Source: Colias croceus
Lineage: Eukaryota; Arthropoda; Insecta; Lepidoptera; Pieridae
Direction: 5' to 3'
Assembly (NCBI RefSeq): GCF_905220415.1
Contig: NC_059548.1
Coordinates: 4,838,501 to 4,902,500, forward strand
DNA length: 64,000 nt
Shown here: piece after piece, positions 1 through 12,002 of the stretch
Layout: each line of letters begins with the position of its first letter
Position numbering within the stretch: the stretch's first letter is position 1
Notes under the pieces: generated by a model
What the model was told of the DNA's origin: nothing
Seen by the model: only the letters and a program-made list of their open reading frames with translations
The model's database searches: none
Made by a program: the position numbers and the translations under genes

Positions 1-137
1 TTACAATATTGTATTCACTGAAAAGTGCTTCATATTGGTTGAAATGGTTGTTAAATCATCTCAATAGATGGCGCGCGGTGTGTCCCTTAAGACACATAAA
101 ACTGAAAGGATAGAATAAATTCGATTGCTCAGGCGGG

Positions 138-212
138 TCACGAGTGGCTGAGTTGGTTAGGCATCCGCCCCGGAATGGCGCGAAGGATGCGGGTTCAAGT
201 CCCGCCTCGTGA
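138..212 (+). tRNA. tRNA-like Pol III unit, array copy 1
   Basis: The 75-nt segment has a perfect 7-bp acceptor stem (TCACGAG / CTCGTGA), a D arm with GGTTA in its loop, and a perfect T arm (GCGGG, 7-nt loop, CCCGC). The A box TGGCTGAGTTGG (145-156) and B box GGTTCAAGTCC (192-202) match Pol III promoter consensus, and a T6 terminator follows at 218-223. The middle is abnormal: the best anticodon stem is CGCC/GGCG with only 4 bp, the 7-nt loop CCGGAAT puts GGA (serine-like) at the anticodon, and position 33 is C rather than the near-universal U. It is probably transcribable but not a normal tRNA; a tRNA-derived repeat is the best description. Confidence 0.5.
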
Positions 213-447
213 TCGAATTTTTTCTATCCTTTATAAATTTATATTTATAAAGCATTTGAATGCCATAAAAACCAAAAAATATAAATTCAAGAAAAGGTCG
301 TGTTCCATCGTTACAATATTGTATTCACTGAAAAGTGCTTCATATTGGTTGAAATGGTTGTTAAATCATCTCAATAGATGGCGCGCGGTGTGTCCCTTAA
401 GACACATAAAACTGAAAGGATAGAATAAATTCGATTGCTCAGGCGGG

Positions 448-522
448 TCACGAGTGGCTGAGTTGGTTAGGCATCCGCCCCGGAATGGCGCGAAGGATGC
501 GGGTTCAAGTCCCGCCTCGTGA
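448..522 (+). tRNA. tRNA-like Pol III unit, array copy 2
   Basis: Same sequence as the first cassette, one period (310 bp) downstream, with A box, B box and T6 terminator intact. Confidence 0.5.
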
Positions 523-757
523 TCGAATTTTTTCTATCCTTTATAAATTTATATTTATAAAGCATTTGAATGCCATAAAAACCAAAAAATATAAATTCAA
601 GAAAAGGTCGTGTTCCATCGTTACAATATTGTATTCACTGAAAAGTGCTTCATATTGGTTGAAATGGTTGTTAAATCATCTCAATAGATGGCGCGCGGTG
701 TGTCCCTTAAGACACATAAAACTGAAAGGATAGAATAAATTCGATTGCTCAGGCGGG

Positions 758-832
758 TCACGAGTGGCTGAGTTGGTTAGGCATCCGCCCCGGAATGGCG
801 CGAAGGATGCGGGTTCAAGTCCCGCCTCGTGA
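758..832 (+). tRNA. tRNA-like Pol III unit, array copy 3
   Basis: Same sequence as the first cassette, two periods downstream. Acceptor stem, T arm and T6 terminator are unchanged. Confidence 0.5.
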
Positions 833-1067
833 TCGAATTTTTTCTATCCTTTATAAATTTATATTTATAAAGCATTTGAATGCCATAAAAACCAAAAAAT
901 ATAAATTCAAGAAAAGGTCGTGTTCCATCGTTACAATATTGTATTCACTGAAAAGTGCTTCATATTGGTTGAAATGGTTGTTAAATCATCTCAATAGATG
1001 GCGCGCGGTGTGTCCCTTAAGACACATAAAACTGAAAGGATAGAATAAATTCGATTGCTCAGGCGGG

Positions 1068-1142
1068 TCACGAGTGGCTGAGTTGGTTAGGCATCCGCCC
1101 CGGAATGGCGCGAAGGATGCGGGTTCAAGTCCCGCCTCGTGA
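1068..1142 (+). tRNA. tRNA-like Pol III unit, array copy 4
   Basis: Same sequence as the first cassette, three periods downstream. Confidence 0.5.
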
Positions 1143-1377
1143 TCGAATTTTTTCTATCCTTTATAAATTTATATTTATAAAGCATTTGAATGCCATAAAA
1201 ACCAAAAAATATAAATTCAAGAAAAGGTCGTGTTCCATCGTTACAATATTGTATTCACTGAAAAGTGCTTCATATTGGTTGAAATGGTTGTTAAATCATC
1301 TCAATAGATGGCGCGCGGTGTGTCCCTTAAGACACATAAAACTGAAAGGATAGAATAAATTCGATTGCTCAGGCGGG

Positions 1378-1452
1378 TCACGAGTGGCTGAGTTGGTTAG
1401 GCATCCGCCCCGGAATGGCGCGAAGGATGCGGGTTCAAGTCCCGCCTCGTGA
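1378..1452 (+). tRNA. tRNA-like Pol III unit, array copy 5 (last)
   Basis: Same sequence as the first cassette. The array stops about 30 bp beyond this copy, just after its inverted-repeat arm and the ATAAATTTATA tail, so the tail marks the natural edge of the element. Confidence 0.5.
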
Positions 1453-1630
1453 TCGAATTTTTTCTATCCTTTATAAATTTATAATGCCCAAATTTTTATT
1501 TTCTTTTTTCACATAAAAGAGATCGGTCAATTATTATTGCTACATAATATTGTCAGCACATCCTGTAGGCTGTAAGTCTGTAAGCCCATAATAATTATCA
1601 CAGATGCAAGCTCGTAAACAAGTAATAACT

Positions 1631-1895
1631 GCGTTAAAAACAACCGACTTCAAACTTGCACTTGCAAAATTCACAAATACCTACAGACAAAAATGCTCAT
1701 AAAATAAAAACTACTGGGCCTATCCGAATAAAATTTTTATGGGACCAATTCGACACCATCCCGCATCGAACAAAAAAAGAATCACGTAAATCGGTTCAGA
1801 AACCTTGGAGTAATCGGTGTACATACATAAAAAAAAAAAAACATACCGGCCGAATTGATAACCTCCTCCTTTTTTTTGAAGTCGGTTAAAAAACG
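1631..1895 (+). mobile_element. Inverted-repeat element (AACCGACTTCAAA family), copy A
   Basis: It starts GCGTTAAAAACAACCGACTT and ends with the inverse (GAAGTCGGTTAAAAAACG), giving terminal inverted repeats of roughly 20 bp. A second copy, truncated at its right end, lies at 63200-63354 in the same orientation. No coding capacity. Copy A carries an extra CCTA at 1680-1683 that copy B lacks. Probably a MITE-like DNA element; superfamily not assigned. Confidence 0.75.
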
Positions 1896-2095
1896 ACCAA
1901 GTGTGAGTCGGATTCGCGCAATGGTTCCGCAAAAACCTGTATTTATAAATGTTGTAAATTTAAGCTTTTCACATTTTTTCCTTGATCTTATGCTTTAAGA
2001 CGTAGTGTAAAATTTCAAGATTTTGTGTTCACGGGAAGCCATGTAGTTTTTGATTCCTTTGCAAAGACAGACAAAAAAATACAATGATCACTACT
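1896..2095 (+). repeat. Lepidopteran interspersed repeat fragment
   Basis: The segment begins GACCAAGTGTGAGTCGGATT and runs to a short run of AGACAGAC. This order of words is, from memory, common in lepidopteran intergenic repeats. No ORF; element class not assigned. Confidence 0.4.
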
Positions 2096-2523
2096 AAGTA
2101 CATTAATTAAAGAACTGCAAATCCTTTATTAATATTATTCCGATGTACCAATGAATTATTACGACTCACACTATAATACTACAACTATTATAGTGATAAG
2201 AACTACAATCTCCGAACATTATGACGCATATCTTTCTTTCCTGTGCACTTCTGCATTTTACGTTATCTGTGGGTCAATTAGGTTCATTATCGCCGTTTAT
2301 TTACACGCCCTCACATAACCGTTGACTTAGGTCGCCGACCGAAATTTGTTTGTGTAGGCTCGAACAGAGATATCATAATATGGGAAAAAATGCGTAAAAA
2401 CTAACAATACGACGAAAAATGGTATAATCGTGGACAACTAAGAAGTTATGTTTCTTCTCGCAAAATATTCAATTTATGAAATAAATGACCTAAACATTTT
2501 TTTATTCCAACTATAGGTACTTG

Positions 2524-2707
2524 CTAATATTATAAAGCTGAAGAGTTTGTTTGTTTGAACGCGCTAACCTCGGGAACTACTGGTCCAATTTGAAAAATTC
2601 TTTCGGTGTTAGATACCTCATTTATCGAGGAAGGCTATAGGCATATATCATCACGCTACGACCGACAGGAGTGGAGCCACGGGGGTGAAACCGCGCGGAG
2701 CAGCTAG
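2524..2707 (+). mobile_element. Lep1-type Helitron-like element
   Basis: Starts at CTAATATTATAAAGCTGAAG and ends GGAGCAGCTAG followed by T, with a GC-rich CCGCGCGG palindrome just before the CTAG end. That 3' structure fits non-autonomous Helitrons of the Lep1 type. A close relative lies at 12804-14222, split by another element. Confidence 0.65.
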
Positions 2708-2798
2708 TTTTAATATGAAAAGCAATAAATATCAGGGCCAAATATTGAATAATATTTTCGTTATTATATTTTTTAAATTAGTAGTATTACATGTTAAA

Positions 2799-2988
2799 AG
2801 GCGGGTCCACACAGAGCGAGCAGCCTCGCGAGGCAATTGCTGCGCGAAGCCATTCGATCTATGTGAACGTGAATCAGCCGAGGAAAGAGAGCACACGCGA
2901 ATTCCTCGGCCGAGCCACGTCCACACTGACCGAGCTGCTTCGTGCTGCAATTGCCTCGAGACGCTGCTCGCTCTGTGTGGACCCGCCT
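2799..2988. mobile_element. Hairpin MITE, 190 bp
   Basis: The outer 42 bp (2799-2840) and the inverse of 2947-2988 match with about three mismatches. Both start AGGCGGGTCCACACAGAGCG. The inside is GC-rich and itself partly palindromic. No target duplication is obvious. The whole element can fold into one hairpin. Confidence 0.8.
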
Positions 2989-5340
2989 ATTGACGTAAGT
3001 AACTATGTGATGGAATATTAATTTATGCGTGGGCAAACAAATTGTTGGGACAGATGTCGTATCTTTTGTTTAAATTTAACAAACACCCACACGTTTCAGT
3101 ACCTAGGTATTTGATCGACAAAACATTGGAAATCTAATTATAATATTACAACACAATTCATGTAACTAGCTACTTTTAAGTAAAATAACTTCTATAGTTT
3201 CAAGGATTATCTACGACCTACTAGATTTTATGTAGATTGAGCGTCATTCGCTTGGTACCGTGGTAATGAAAAGTATCTAATGTGGTCATCCAGAGTATAA
3301 TCTATCTCTGTACCAAGTTTCATACAGATCCGATCATTGTTTTTACATAAAATAGTACCTAACAAACTTATTTCTAATTTCTATACATCGTTTGATAATA
3401 TAACTATCATTATTTATTTATTTTCAACACAATACCTATTTGTCCATAATACAGACAACTGAACAATTCTGAACAATTAGAAGGTTATTTATCGATCAAT
3501 TGTAGCGATGCTTTCGCTTTCACGATCGCTATAATTGATCGATAAAACCAATAAAACATCACACCTAACAATCTAGAAAACCAATTTCCAAAATATAATG
3601 AATAAGGCAACAAATAATGTAACAATGTACCCCGTTGTATACATTCATTACAAAGCAAGTAGGTACAACACGGCACAGCGACCGATGGAAGCAGGAGTAC
3701 CACTCTCAAGGCACAAAAAGAAACAGGATGGCGCGAAGCAATTTGTGTCAAGTTTCCAAAGAAACCGGCAACAATAAAAGTTGGAGAAGCGTCAGCGCTT
3801 AAACGCGAAAGGGTTCGCGAGTAATGAATAATATTGATAAATTATTCAAAACGCAATCGTATTATATTTTCAGTTAAACCTGGAACACCGCGGCTGCCAT
3901 AAAGTTTCGATTTGGAAATTTCGTTGTTTCTACGCGTCGTAATTAAAATATGTATTGTGCGACGATTAATATGATCAATGGGGCGATTTTGAATTAATTA
4001 ATCACATTTATATTCCATATCAATAAATATTATATTCGCTTTCAAATAATTTATCGTTTTTTATTTTTTATATCCCTAAATGATAATTAATTCGGAAGGT
4101 ACAACAACGTTTACCAGGTCAGCTTGTACCTAGACAAATGCCTGAAACATACGTATCACATCCGCTATAACACTGAGGTTTTGAAGATCGTAAATTCAAA
4201 TTAAACATCTTTTAAAACAAATTAATACCTACGCTTCTAAATAAATTCTAAACGATTTCCATACGTTTTTAGATTTCTAACTAATTAACTAATTTCATTT
4301 ATATTTCCCTGCTTTTGTATGATAAATTCCATAAGAAATGTTTGTCTCAGTAAGTCTTTATCTACATTAATTCCTAGAAATTATACAATTAAATAACGCA
4401 GAGCTGATTACAATTAATAATTAATCTCTTGTGCTGCTAATTAATGTGTATTCCGATAACAGCGATGGTAATTAATTGATTTCCATTACAGTTTTTTTTT
4501 TATTGAAACTTATTTTAGAGACATGCTTTTAAAATATTTTAATACTTGTTAAATATGTAATGCTGGGCCACATAATCTTTCTTCATTAATTTTAATTTTC
4601 CGGGCTTTCTCCTCTTCTTTAATATTTATGCTATGGATAATAAGCTGAAACCAATCATTGTAAACACATACAGGTGATGTACTAATAAAAGTTGGAAACA
4701 TAGAGTACGACAACTACTACTAGGTAGTAGGTACCCAAAAAGCCCGATTCTACTTCTGATGCAGTTGAGTTAAAGAGTGAGAATGCATGATTTTATTTCC
4801 TATTAACATTTTCTCACCGAACGACCATAAAGGTTTTAATCGTCCCATTAACAAGCAAATAAAGAAAGGAAGAAACAAAAGTGATCAAAGAAAACAAATC
4901 TTTTGTTGGCATGGATTACGCATCATTAAGATAATCGGGTCATCTAAACTGACATAGAACTAAGTAACTGACTGGCTTATAACGGCCAGAAATCGAAATA
5001 CATAGTATAGAGATATAGATAAAGCTGAAACAAACAAACGAATATGATATACCGGTAAAATTGATAAATCTACATAACTATTATAGATAACAAAATAAAT
5101 TATCTATTACATTTTAGCCGACTTACGTTCTAACAATTTGAAGCGGTTTCTAAGAATAGAACTAAACTAGTGTTTGCACACTTAAGTCTCTATAACAAGT
5201 AAGCTTTTTACGACATTAAAAGTTAAATAAAAAAGATAACGACTTTGCACAAGGCTGGTTTTAACGCCATAAACAATGTTTAAATGGACAATGTTTGGGC
5301 GGACCAAACAGATGTCGAATTTAAAGCGTGATAAAAATTC
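2989..5340. other. Non-coding AT-rich DNA
   Basis: No supportable gene. Apart from the hairpin at 3489-3545 and scattered TAGGTA words (for example 4721-4733), I see no organised structure. Confidence 0.6.
3489..3545. repeat. Strong short hairpin, 21-bp stem
   Basis: Arms 3489-3509 and 3525-3545 are inverse copies with one mismatch, around a 15-nt loop. The arms begin TTATCGATCAATT. It could be a minimal MITE remnant or a structured transcript; the stem is shorter than a typical animal pre-miRNA. Confidence 0.7.
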
Positions 5341-6091
5341 ATAACAATAATTGCTTTAATTCATAGCATTATGTCCTATGGAATTCTGCTATGGGGCAGG
5401 GCTGCAGATATAGAAACTATATTTATATTACAGAAAAGAGCCATACGCTCTATATATAATTTACGTGCTAGGGACTCACTAAGAGATCTCTTTAAGAATA
5501 CTGGTATCCTCACAGTACCATCACAGTATATATTTAATAATATTTTATATGTAGGTACACAAAAACGCAGACTTACACACAAGAGTAGGAGATAGACACC
5601 GTTATGGCACAAGGAACCGAAATAAAATTGAAATGCCATTTTACCGGTTAGCTAAAGTTAAAAATTCATTTATGGGCCAAGGTATATTTTTTTACAACAG
5701 AATTCCTCATAGTATTAAAGAGTTTAGTAGTGCTAAATTTAAAAATTATGTAAAAAACGTATTAGTTCAGAGAGCCTATTACAGCATTAAGGAATATATG
5801 GAAGATAAAAACCCATGGAGGGTTGTCGCGTAAAAACCACAGGACAGTTCTTTGGCATATTATGATATATACGTACAGTTACTTACATATTTTGTAAAAT
5901 TAAATTGTAATACTGAAATGATTTAAAAGAGCAACTATGGAGTTTCTTGCCGATTCTTCTCCATAGATACTGCTTTCCGAATCGGTGGTAAATGTTAAAA
6001 ATATGTATTGACGTTTCAAAAGTGCTTCTCGAAGAAGTCTAATTGAATAAATAAATGTTTGAGTTTGAGTTTGAGTTTGAGTTTGAGTTTG
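5341..6091 (+). mobile_element. Jockey-type LINE fragment, copy 1
   Basis: A 3' LINE fragment: C-terminal coding region, a 3' untranslated region and a tail of repeated TTTGAG (about 6057-6091). Two other copies (27206-27927 minus, 63588-63903 plus) begin homology at essentially the same point, the codons for SIMSYG. Confidence 0.8.
5365..5833 (+). pseudogene. LINE reverse transcriptase C-terminal remnant (copy 1)
   Basis: The reading begins SIMSYGILLWG and continues through ILQKRAIRSIYNLRARDSL, the region after the polymerase palm in jockey/CR1-type reverse transcriptases. No catalytic residues are included. The frame is broken by a 4-bp TAGG at 5552-5555; copy 2 has the uninterrupted TACACAAAA there. 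Past that point the frame resumes as RLAKVKNSFMGQG and ends at a TAA at 5831-5833. Upstream in-frame codons (ALIHS) also look LINE-like but meet stops within about 30 bp. Not functional. Confidence 0.8.
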
Positions 6092-9000
6092 CTTGTATTT
6101 TTCATATAATTGTCTTCCTGTATCTTTAAATAACCTATACAAATATTTAATTACGAACACGATTAGATAATATCAGATTTTTGCATTAGCATAACAAAAA
6201 AAGTCGGGTCAAGCCGCCTTTGAATAATCACTTAATATTTTCCGATCTCATCCCAAAAACGATTCGGCCCGTCATAGTAATATAATTCAATCCTCGAAGA
6301 CATCCAACCTCACAAAGGAAAAGAGATAAGAACCAATTACGTCCGTAAAAAAGTCAGACGATCTCTTCGACTTTTATATGAATACAATATTTCTTGGTTG
6401 TCAGTTATTTTACGCGATTATTGAACGAACTAAATTATTTGGTAATCGTCAATCTATATAAATACTTTTAACATCATATTACAGCAATAAACTAACAATA
6501 GGTAAGTACGCAATAATTAACTGTGTTATGTAAAAAGCTCTAAAAAGGATTGAAACGTTGTATTTTATGTCTCCAAACCTACAATAAGTCGTTGAGTTAG
6601 AATAATTATAAAGTTAGTTCAAAGAAAATCATAGATTCCTGAAATAGCAAGCGAAATTCTATTAAATAATTACTACTTACAAAAAGTCACAGACATCAGG
6701 AGGACAAGCGTGCCATCATGCCTTCAAAACATTCCTTTTCCTAAACGCATTAAAAAAACACTATCAAACTAATCCGACGCCTACAAAAACCGCAACACAG
6801 CTGCAATTAAACAAAATATACAGTTTTCTAATCCCCGTCGACGTTACGAGTATAATCTCTTGTCAGATCTATAACGTTCTGTGGAAACAGTTAAAATTAA
6901 TGCAGTTGAAACTTTTGTTTTGACACGGTACCGCAATGCAATTAATCAAGGTTTTCTTTATTCACACACGTACCTAATAATAATTATGTTTCCATTTCAG
7001 AGTGTTCATTACTGGAGTACCTATAACACAAACTGAGTAAAAATAGCCAGTTACGATTATGCTAATACAATTATGAACTTACAATATTTATCTGAAAAGA
7101 TTATGAGTGTCGTAACACTGAAGTACTAATTAATGTATGCGCATCCCGTTAGCAAATCCTTCTAAGGTTACGAAATATATGAAACGCATTAAGTCTTGGC
7201 ATTTCACTAAACTGCTCGTATGTCAAGTTAATGCTAATTAGTCTTGGAACGATTCAGTTTAATTAAAACTTTTCGTGCAACTCACAAAACATCAAGACAA
7301 AGATTCCCGCCACTGAGAGCTTCCATGCAGATTGTATAAGAATAGGAGCTCGTCACAAATTAACGGTACGGTAATGAGAGTACCTACGTCAAGAAGCTAT
7401 TTCCGTAATAAGGAAAAATTAATATTTCACAGCCTTTGAACTTCAATCGTTCTATTTCCGTACTGCTTAGTTGTACCGCCCAATCGTATTTAGACGCTCT
7501 ACAGTATACTGTATCAAACTCTCTCAAAGCTTCACCACAAGCTCACGACCTCTCACAAATAACAGCCATTATAGTATTTCATTTAGTTCACTCTGTAACA
7601 CCTTCGCGTTCGCGGCATAAAAAATGCGCGGTTTTATCCGTAATTGGATGGATCTGAGTCAACCTTTTAGAGCCTACATTATGCGTTAGATTTTTTACTC
7701 GCTTCAATGGATATTTCGCATTCACGGATATTAATAAATATGTACTTATAAAAACTTATTTCAATTGCTAATGATAGACAGAGAAATAATTTTTTCCACC
7801 AGATAAGTAAATAAGAATTTTCTATTTGTAGAAGCTAAGCTAGTTGCAATGATGTGAATAACCGATACAGCTTATGTATGTAAAACCTTCATAAAACACG
7901 TGAGATATGTTACAGGTAATCCTTTTGTTGTTACAAATTCTTACAATGTCCCAAATCTTCGTAACCGACTCTGGGACAAGTCCTCAAAGTGAACAGTAAA
8001 CACCCCAAGTTTGATGTCAACAAATCTGACAAGTCTTCCCATGCCGTGAGCACATGCACGACAAAGTTGGCTCGTTTTGATCGCAGCTTAATTTTATACA
8101 AGCACAAGTTTGTGTCCATTGGCCGCAAACTTTAGTCCACCTGTTTACGGAACCATTCATTACAAGTTATATCGTTAGTACAGGGAGCGTATAAATTGGA
8201 TGTTGTTAAGCGAAGGTGCGCCACCATCGGCGTTATACTAACGATCTTAGAAGTATATTTATTAACTCCAAGATTATTATTAAAAGCTTTATTCGCCGCC
8301 ATCATCGCTTTCTTTATTCTTTGGTAATACTCGCATTTCTGGATTTCGCATAGTAATGAAAATTTATTGGTTTGTTCTTTACACATCTCAATAGAGATAA
8401 TCACAACTTCTAACCATCATTATTGTGGCCACAACGTATCATTTCAAAATTTAAACATAATTAAAATTGAATGAAACATGCATGATATCATCCAATTGTC
8501 GTGGTAGCATACGGCTGGGATTACACAACTTCATTAGACACAAGGTAGAACTTCCAATATGCAACTTAGTAGAAACGCAGAAGCTGGAACCACACTGCAT
8601 ATTGATTTATATGCAATATCATATTAACTTCCACGAACAGACCAAAATGCACACATAATTTAATAAACATATTCTACTAAAGGTTATTATATAGAAAGCA
8701 ACTGATTTACGTCGCTAATAGTTATTTAAATTAAGTAATTTAGTAGTGTTTGTAAGTCAAACTAATTTCCAAAACTTGATATCAATAGAGTCAGAGATTC
8801 TCTTGGAAAAGGAATAAGGAAAGGAATAGGAAAAATTATAGTTACACTAGCTGATCTTCTTTAAAAAGATTAGGGCTCGGAATCGTCGATACTAATATAA
8901 CAACTTCTACTAGTTACATATGAATCTTATTGTCGAATAACGTAAAAAGCAAACTTGCATTTCGTTTTAATTCACAAGAAATAAGCATGCATAGATAAGT

Positions 9001-9890
9001 TTATAACTCGATTTGTAATCTGTTTAAAAACGCAATTTGAATGAAGACACATACAAAATAAAATAAAGCAAACAATTGACTTTTTAAGGGCTTAAAAAAT
9101 AAATCAACATTGTACGAAATCGACTGTAAAACGAATTTTCTCTTATAATACGAACATTTCAAGACAACGTACACGAAAAGATAATCCGAGAAACGCTCAG
9201 ATGGGCATCTTAACGCAGATTACCTGTTATACTAATGTAAGCACTCAGGCTTACCTCACAAAATATTAATATTAATATGGATAAAGCCATTTAGCACAGA
9301 GACTACCTACTTAGAAGACACGTTTCGTTAAGAAATTATTTCATTTTATGCACACAAATACTCAGATTTCATGTTTAATATTTTATGTTTAGATCCTTGA
9401 AGCACTATGAAAGAATATTTGCTTTTGATTAACTACAAAGTATATCAATTATCCTATTTATTTCTCTAATGTAATATTCATCGTCATATTTTGATCAATC
9501 ATATTGTAGCCAGATTTATATAAAACGCCTGTTAAAATAAATGAGCAATTTTACTGTAAACAAATAATCTCATAAATATCTTTGTGCGTTCGTTTTACAT
9601 ATCTACTCGTTTATCGACACTGCTAATGAAAAAAAAATAAAAAAATACAGTTACTTAACAATGCATGAAATTTAGCAAATTCCTAGAACTTTATGCAATG
9701 AACAAAACGTTAAAGCAAATACAGATATCAGTCTAGCAAAACTTTGCTCGTTTTAGACCATTCTGAAACTTTTAACTTCGCTCAACTCTCTAAATTGGAA
9801 CACCGTGCAATGTGAATTTAGGTAGGTGCTTGTTATAGTGCATATAGTAGTTTAATATCTGATCATTTTGTAAAGTATGAAATTTAATCT
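6092..9890. other. Non-coding AT-rich DNA
   Basis: Only short, low-complexity ORFs with no recognisable domain. No repeat with clear ends was found. Could contain distal regulatory DNA or introns of an unseen gene. Confidence 0.5.
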
Positions 9891-10057
9891 TATATATAAA
9901 AATGAATCGCAAAATGTGTTGGTAAGCGCATAACTCGAGAACGGCTGAACCGATTTCGATAATTCTTTTTTTATTATATTTCTTGAAGTACGAGGATGGA
10001 TCTTATGTAGATAAAACGTAAACATGTACCACGGGCGAAGCCGGGGTGGACCGCTAG
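9891..10057 (+). mobile_element. Lep1-type Helitron-like element (CACGGGCGAAGCC subfamily)
   Basis: Starts TATATATAAAAATGAATCGC and ends GGTGGACCGCTAG then T. Nearly the same sequence lies at 33743-33911 and a diverged copy at 52991-53160. Confidence 0.65.
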
Positions 10058-11166
10058 TTTATTATGAATATTACAAATGAAACGTTATTTGAAGACTCGC
10101 TGTAGGTAATAACGTGCCTGATTAGCTTGGTGTCTTGTTAATTTTAATAGAGCGAAGGATATTTAAAGCGTAAATTGTTTTATACAAGACATCTTTACTT
10201 TTATGTATAACAAAACAATTTTATTATCTAAGTTTAATAACTAATTATTATTATTAGTGGTAATAGGTACCCAAGTTTAACTTGGTTATTTCGTTTATAG
10301 ATATCAGTCAATTTCTTTTTAATGCTTTATACACTTTGGTACTAAATTTTTTTGCGTAACTGGTGGTTCTATCAGTAAATAATTGTCTACCACACACAGC
10401 ACAGCTCAAACCTGGGCATTCCACCTATACACTAGCGAAGTAATATCTCAATATTGTATGCAATTAGTAAGGAAATTGACGCGTGCCGTCATGGATGGAA
10501 GCCACGAATATGTAATGAGGCAATTAAGTGCTGGTGGAACAGCGGCGCGCTAACGTGTGCCCTTTGTACGCGCACAGAATTACAGGGATTGGTAGGGCGG
10601 CGTCGTAAGGCGTACAGTATGCTAAGAACATTGTGCTCGTTATGTGCTAACTTAAAAATTTACCTATGCCATAAAGTCTACGCATAAACAAAACGCGTAA
10701 GGCATTAGAAATTATTGTGCGGTATAGAATTTGCCGCGTAATTAATCCACTACTCTTTGTAATACCATTAAGCAAATTTTATATTTAGGTATTTAGATAG
10801 ATACTAAACATTTTCATTTAGAGCCTATACTTAGACGCTCATTTTAGGAAGATAACAATGTTATCTATTTTGTATATTATGTTGAGCAGTTTTATGTGCA
10901 AAAGGCCCCCCATTATCATTGCTCTCTTATCTTAAGGCTCGTTAAGGTAAGCATTTTACGAGCCCTTTTTACAAGGACGTAGCACTCTGATTTTTAAACA
11001 TTTAACTGATAACAAAGTTAAAGGGACGGAAAGTGTTTTAACTTTTAATAGGAATCAGAAAAAGGTAGGTAGGATATGGATGTAAAACCTACTAAAAATT
11101 TTTTACGAGTCTCAAAACAAGTACTTACCTACCTTTTGTGTGATGTATCCAACATATTATTAGGTA
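10058..11166. other. Non-coding DNA with a GC-richer patch
   Basis: 10480-10640 is noticeably GC-richer than its surroundings, but reading frames there are short and unrecognised. Nothing else stands out. Confidence 0.4.
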
Positions 11167-11494
11167 CTAGCTTCCGCCCGCGACTCCGTCCGCGCGGATG
11201 TCGGTCTTCGCGTGGATGGTTATTTCTCCATTTTGAGTACCTCTGTCAATAACATCTTATAAATATCTATTGGACCCAATTCCCAAATACGGCTAGGCCT
11301 ATAATAATACGCAACGTGTGTTCGCGGTTCTACGGAACAACGTCTATGGATAAAACTGAAAAATTAAGATTAATTTTTTTCTACGTATTTTTCCAGGATA
11401 AAAAGTATCCTATTTTACGCCCAGGATAATAAGGTATAATTATACCAAGTTTCATCGAAATCGAACCGCTAGTTTTCACGTGATGCCTTCACAT

Positions 11495-11531
<37 letters not shown>

Positions 11532-11649
11532 AATTTTTTAAATCACATATTTGGGTTTGGTATCGATCCAGTAACACCCCCTGCTATTTATTTTTTCAAT
11601 ATTTTCAATGTACAGAATTGACCCTTCTACAGATTTATTATATGTATAG
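11167..11649 (-). mobile_element. Lep1-type Helitron-like element (TCTG-repeat subfamily)
   Basis: Read on the minus strand it ends GCGGGCGGAAGCTAG. It carries a (TGTC)n microsatellite (as CAGA on the plus strand, about 11497-11528) and starts near TCTATACATATAATAAATCT. The same element is present inverted at 14841-15332 and shortened at 55318-55630. Confidence 0.7.
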
Positions 11650-12002
11650 ATTAAAGCAAAAAATAAATCCTTCTGTGTGAAGTTTGTGAATACTGCCATG
11701 ATTATTAGGATCATCTTTTAGACCTTTAACATCATGTTCATCGCTATCCGAGGTCCTAAATACAAGCTCATTGTATTTTACTTTTTCATTACGTATATTT
11801 TTCTTCCTATTTCTGCCAGATAATAAAAGCCTTTTGGGGGCCGAGTCACCTCCGTCCGTAGGAGTATACCCAGAACTCTGAATCCCTACACGTGGCCCCT
11901 GGGTGGTGCTAAACAGGTGACATGGTGGGAGACATTTGTCGCGGCTATAATGACCACCCATCAGCTGAAGACGTGTCGCCAAGCGTCCGTGTTCCGGCAC
12001 GA

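Larger units (their letters stand above)
1..1483 (+). repeat. Tandem array, 310-bp unit, about 4.8 copies
   Basis: The sequence repeats with an exact 310-bp period; the same landmarks recur at 138, 448, 758, 1068 and 1378, and the copies look identical wherever I compared them. Each unit holds a tRNA-like segment flanked by a 21-bp inverted repeat with one mismatch (105-125 and 212-232 in the first unit), then about 190 bp of AT-rich spacer with a small GTGTC/GACAC hairpin. The array runs off the left edge and ends near 1483, after the ATAAATTTATA that follows the last cassette. Identity between units implies recent amplification or gene conversion; an assembly artefact is possible. Confidence 0.95.

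Noticed and set aside
175..1353. Four identical 82-residue frames in the tandem array
   Set aside because: They run across the tRNA-like sequence and spacer, and are identical only because the repeat unit is; nothing indicates translation.
1..1483. CRISPR-like array
   Set aside because: The period is 310 bp with identical spacers, so this is a tandem repeat, and the genome is animal.
4721..4733. TAGGTA clusters as interstitial telomeric repeats
   Set aside because: The insect telomere repeat is TTAGG; no run of it is present here, only four-base TAGG units.
8132..8404. 90-residue minus-strand frame
   Set aside because: Low-complexity composition with no domain or gene context.
10454..10687. 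77-residue frame in a GC-richer patch
   Set aside because: No homology recognised, no splice sites or promoter tied to it; a second short frame in another register is equally good.
11638..12000. 120-residue minus-strand frame
   Set aside because: It overlaps the end of a Lep1-type element and lies antisense to retroelement-like sequence; no recognisable protein.
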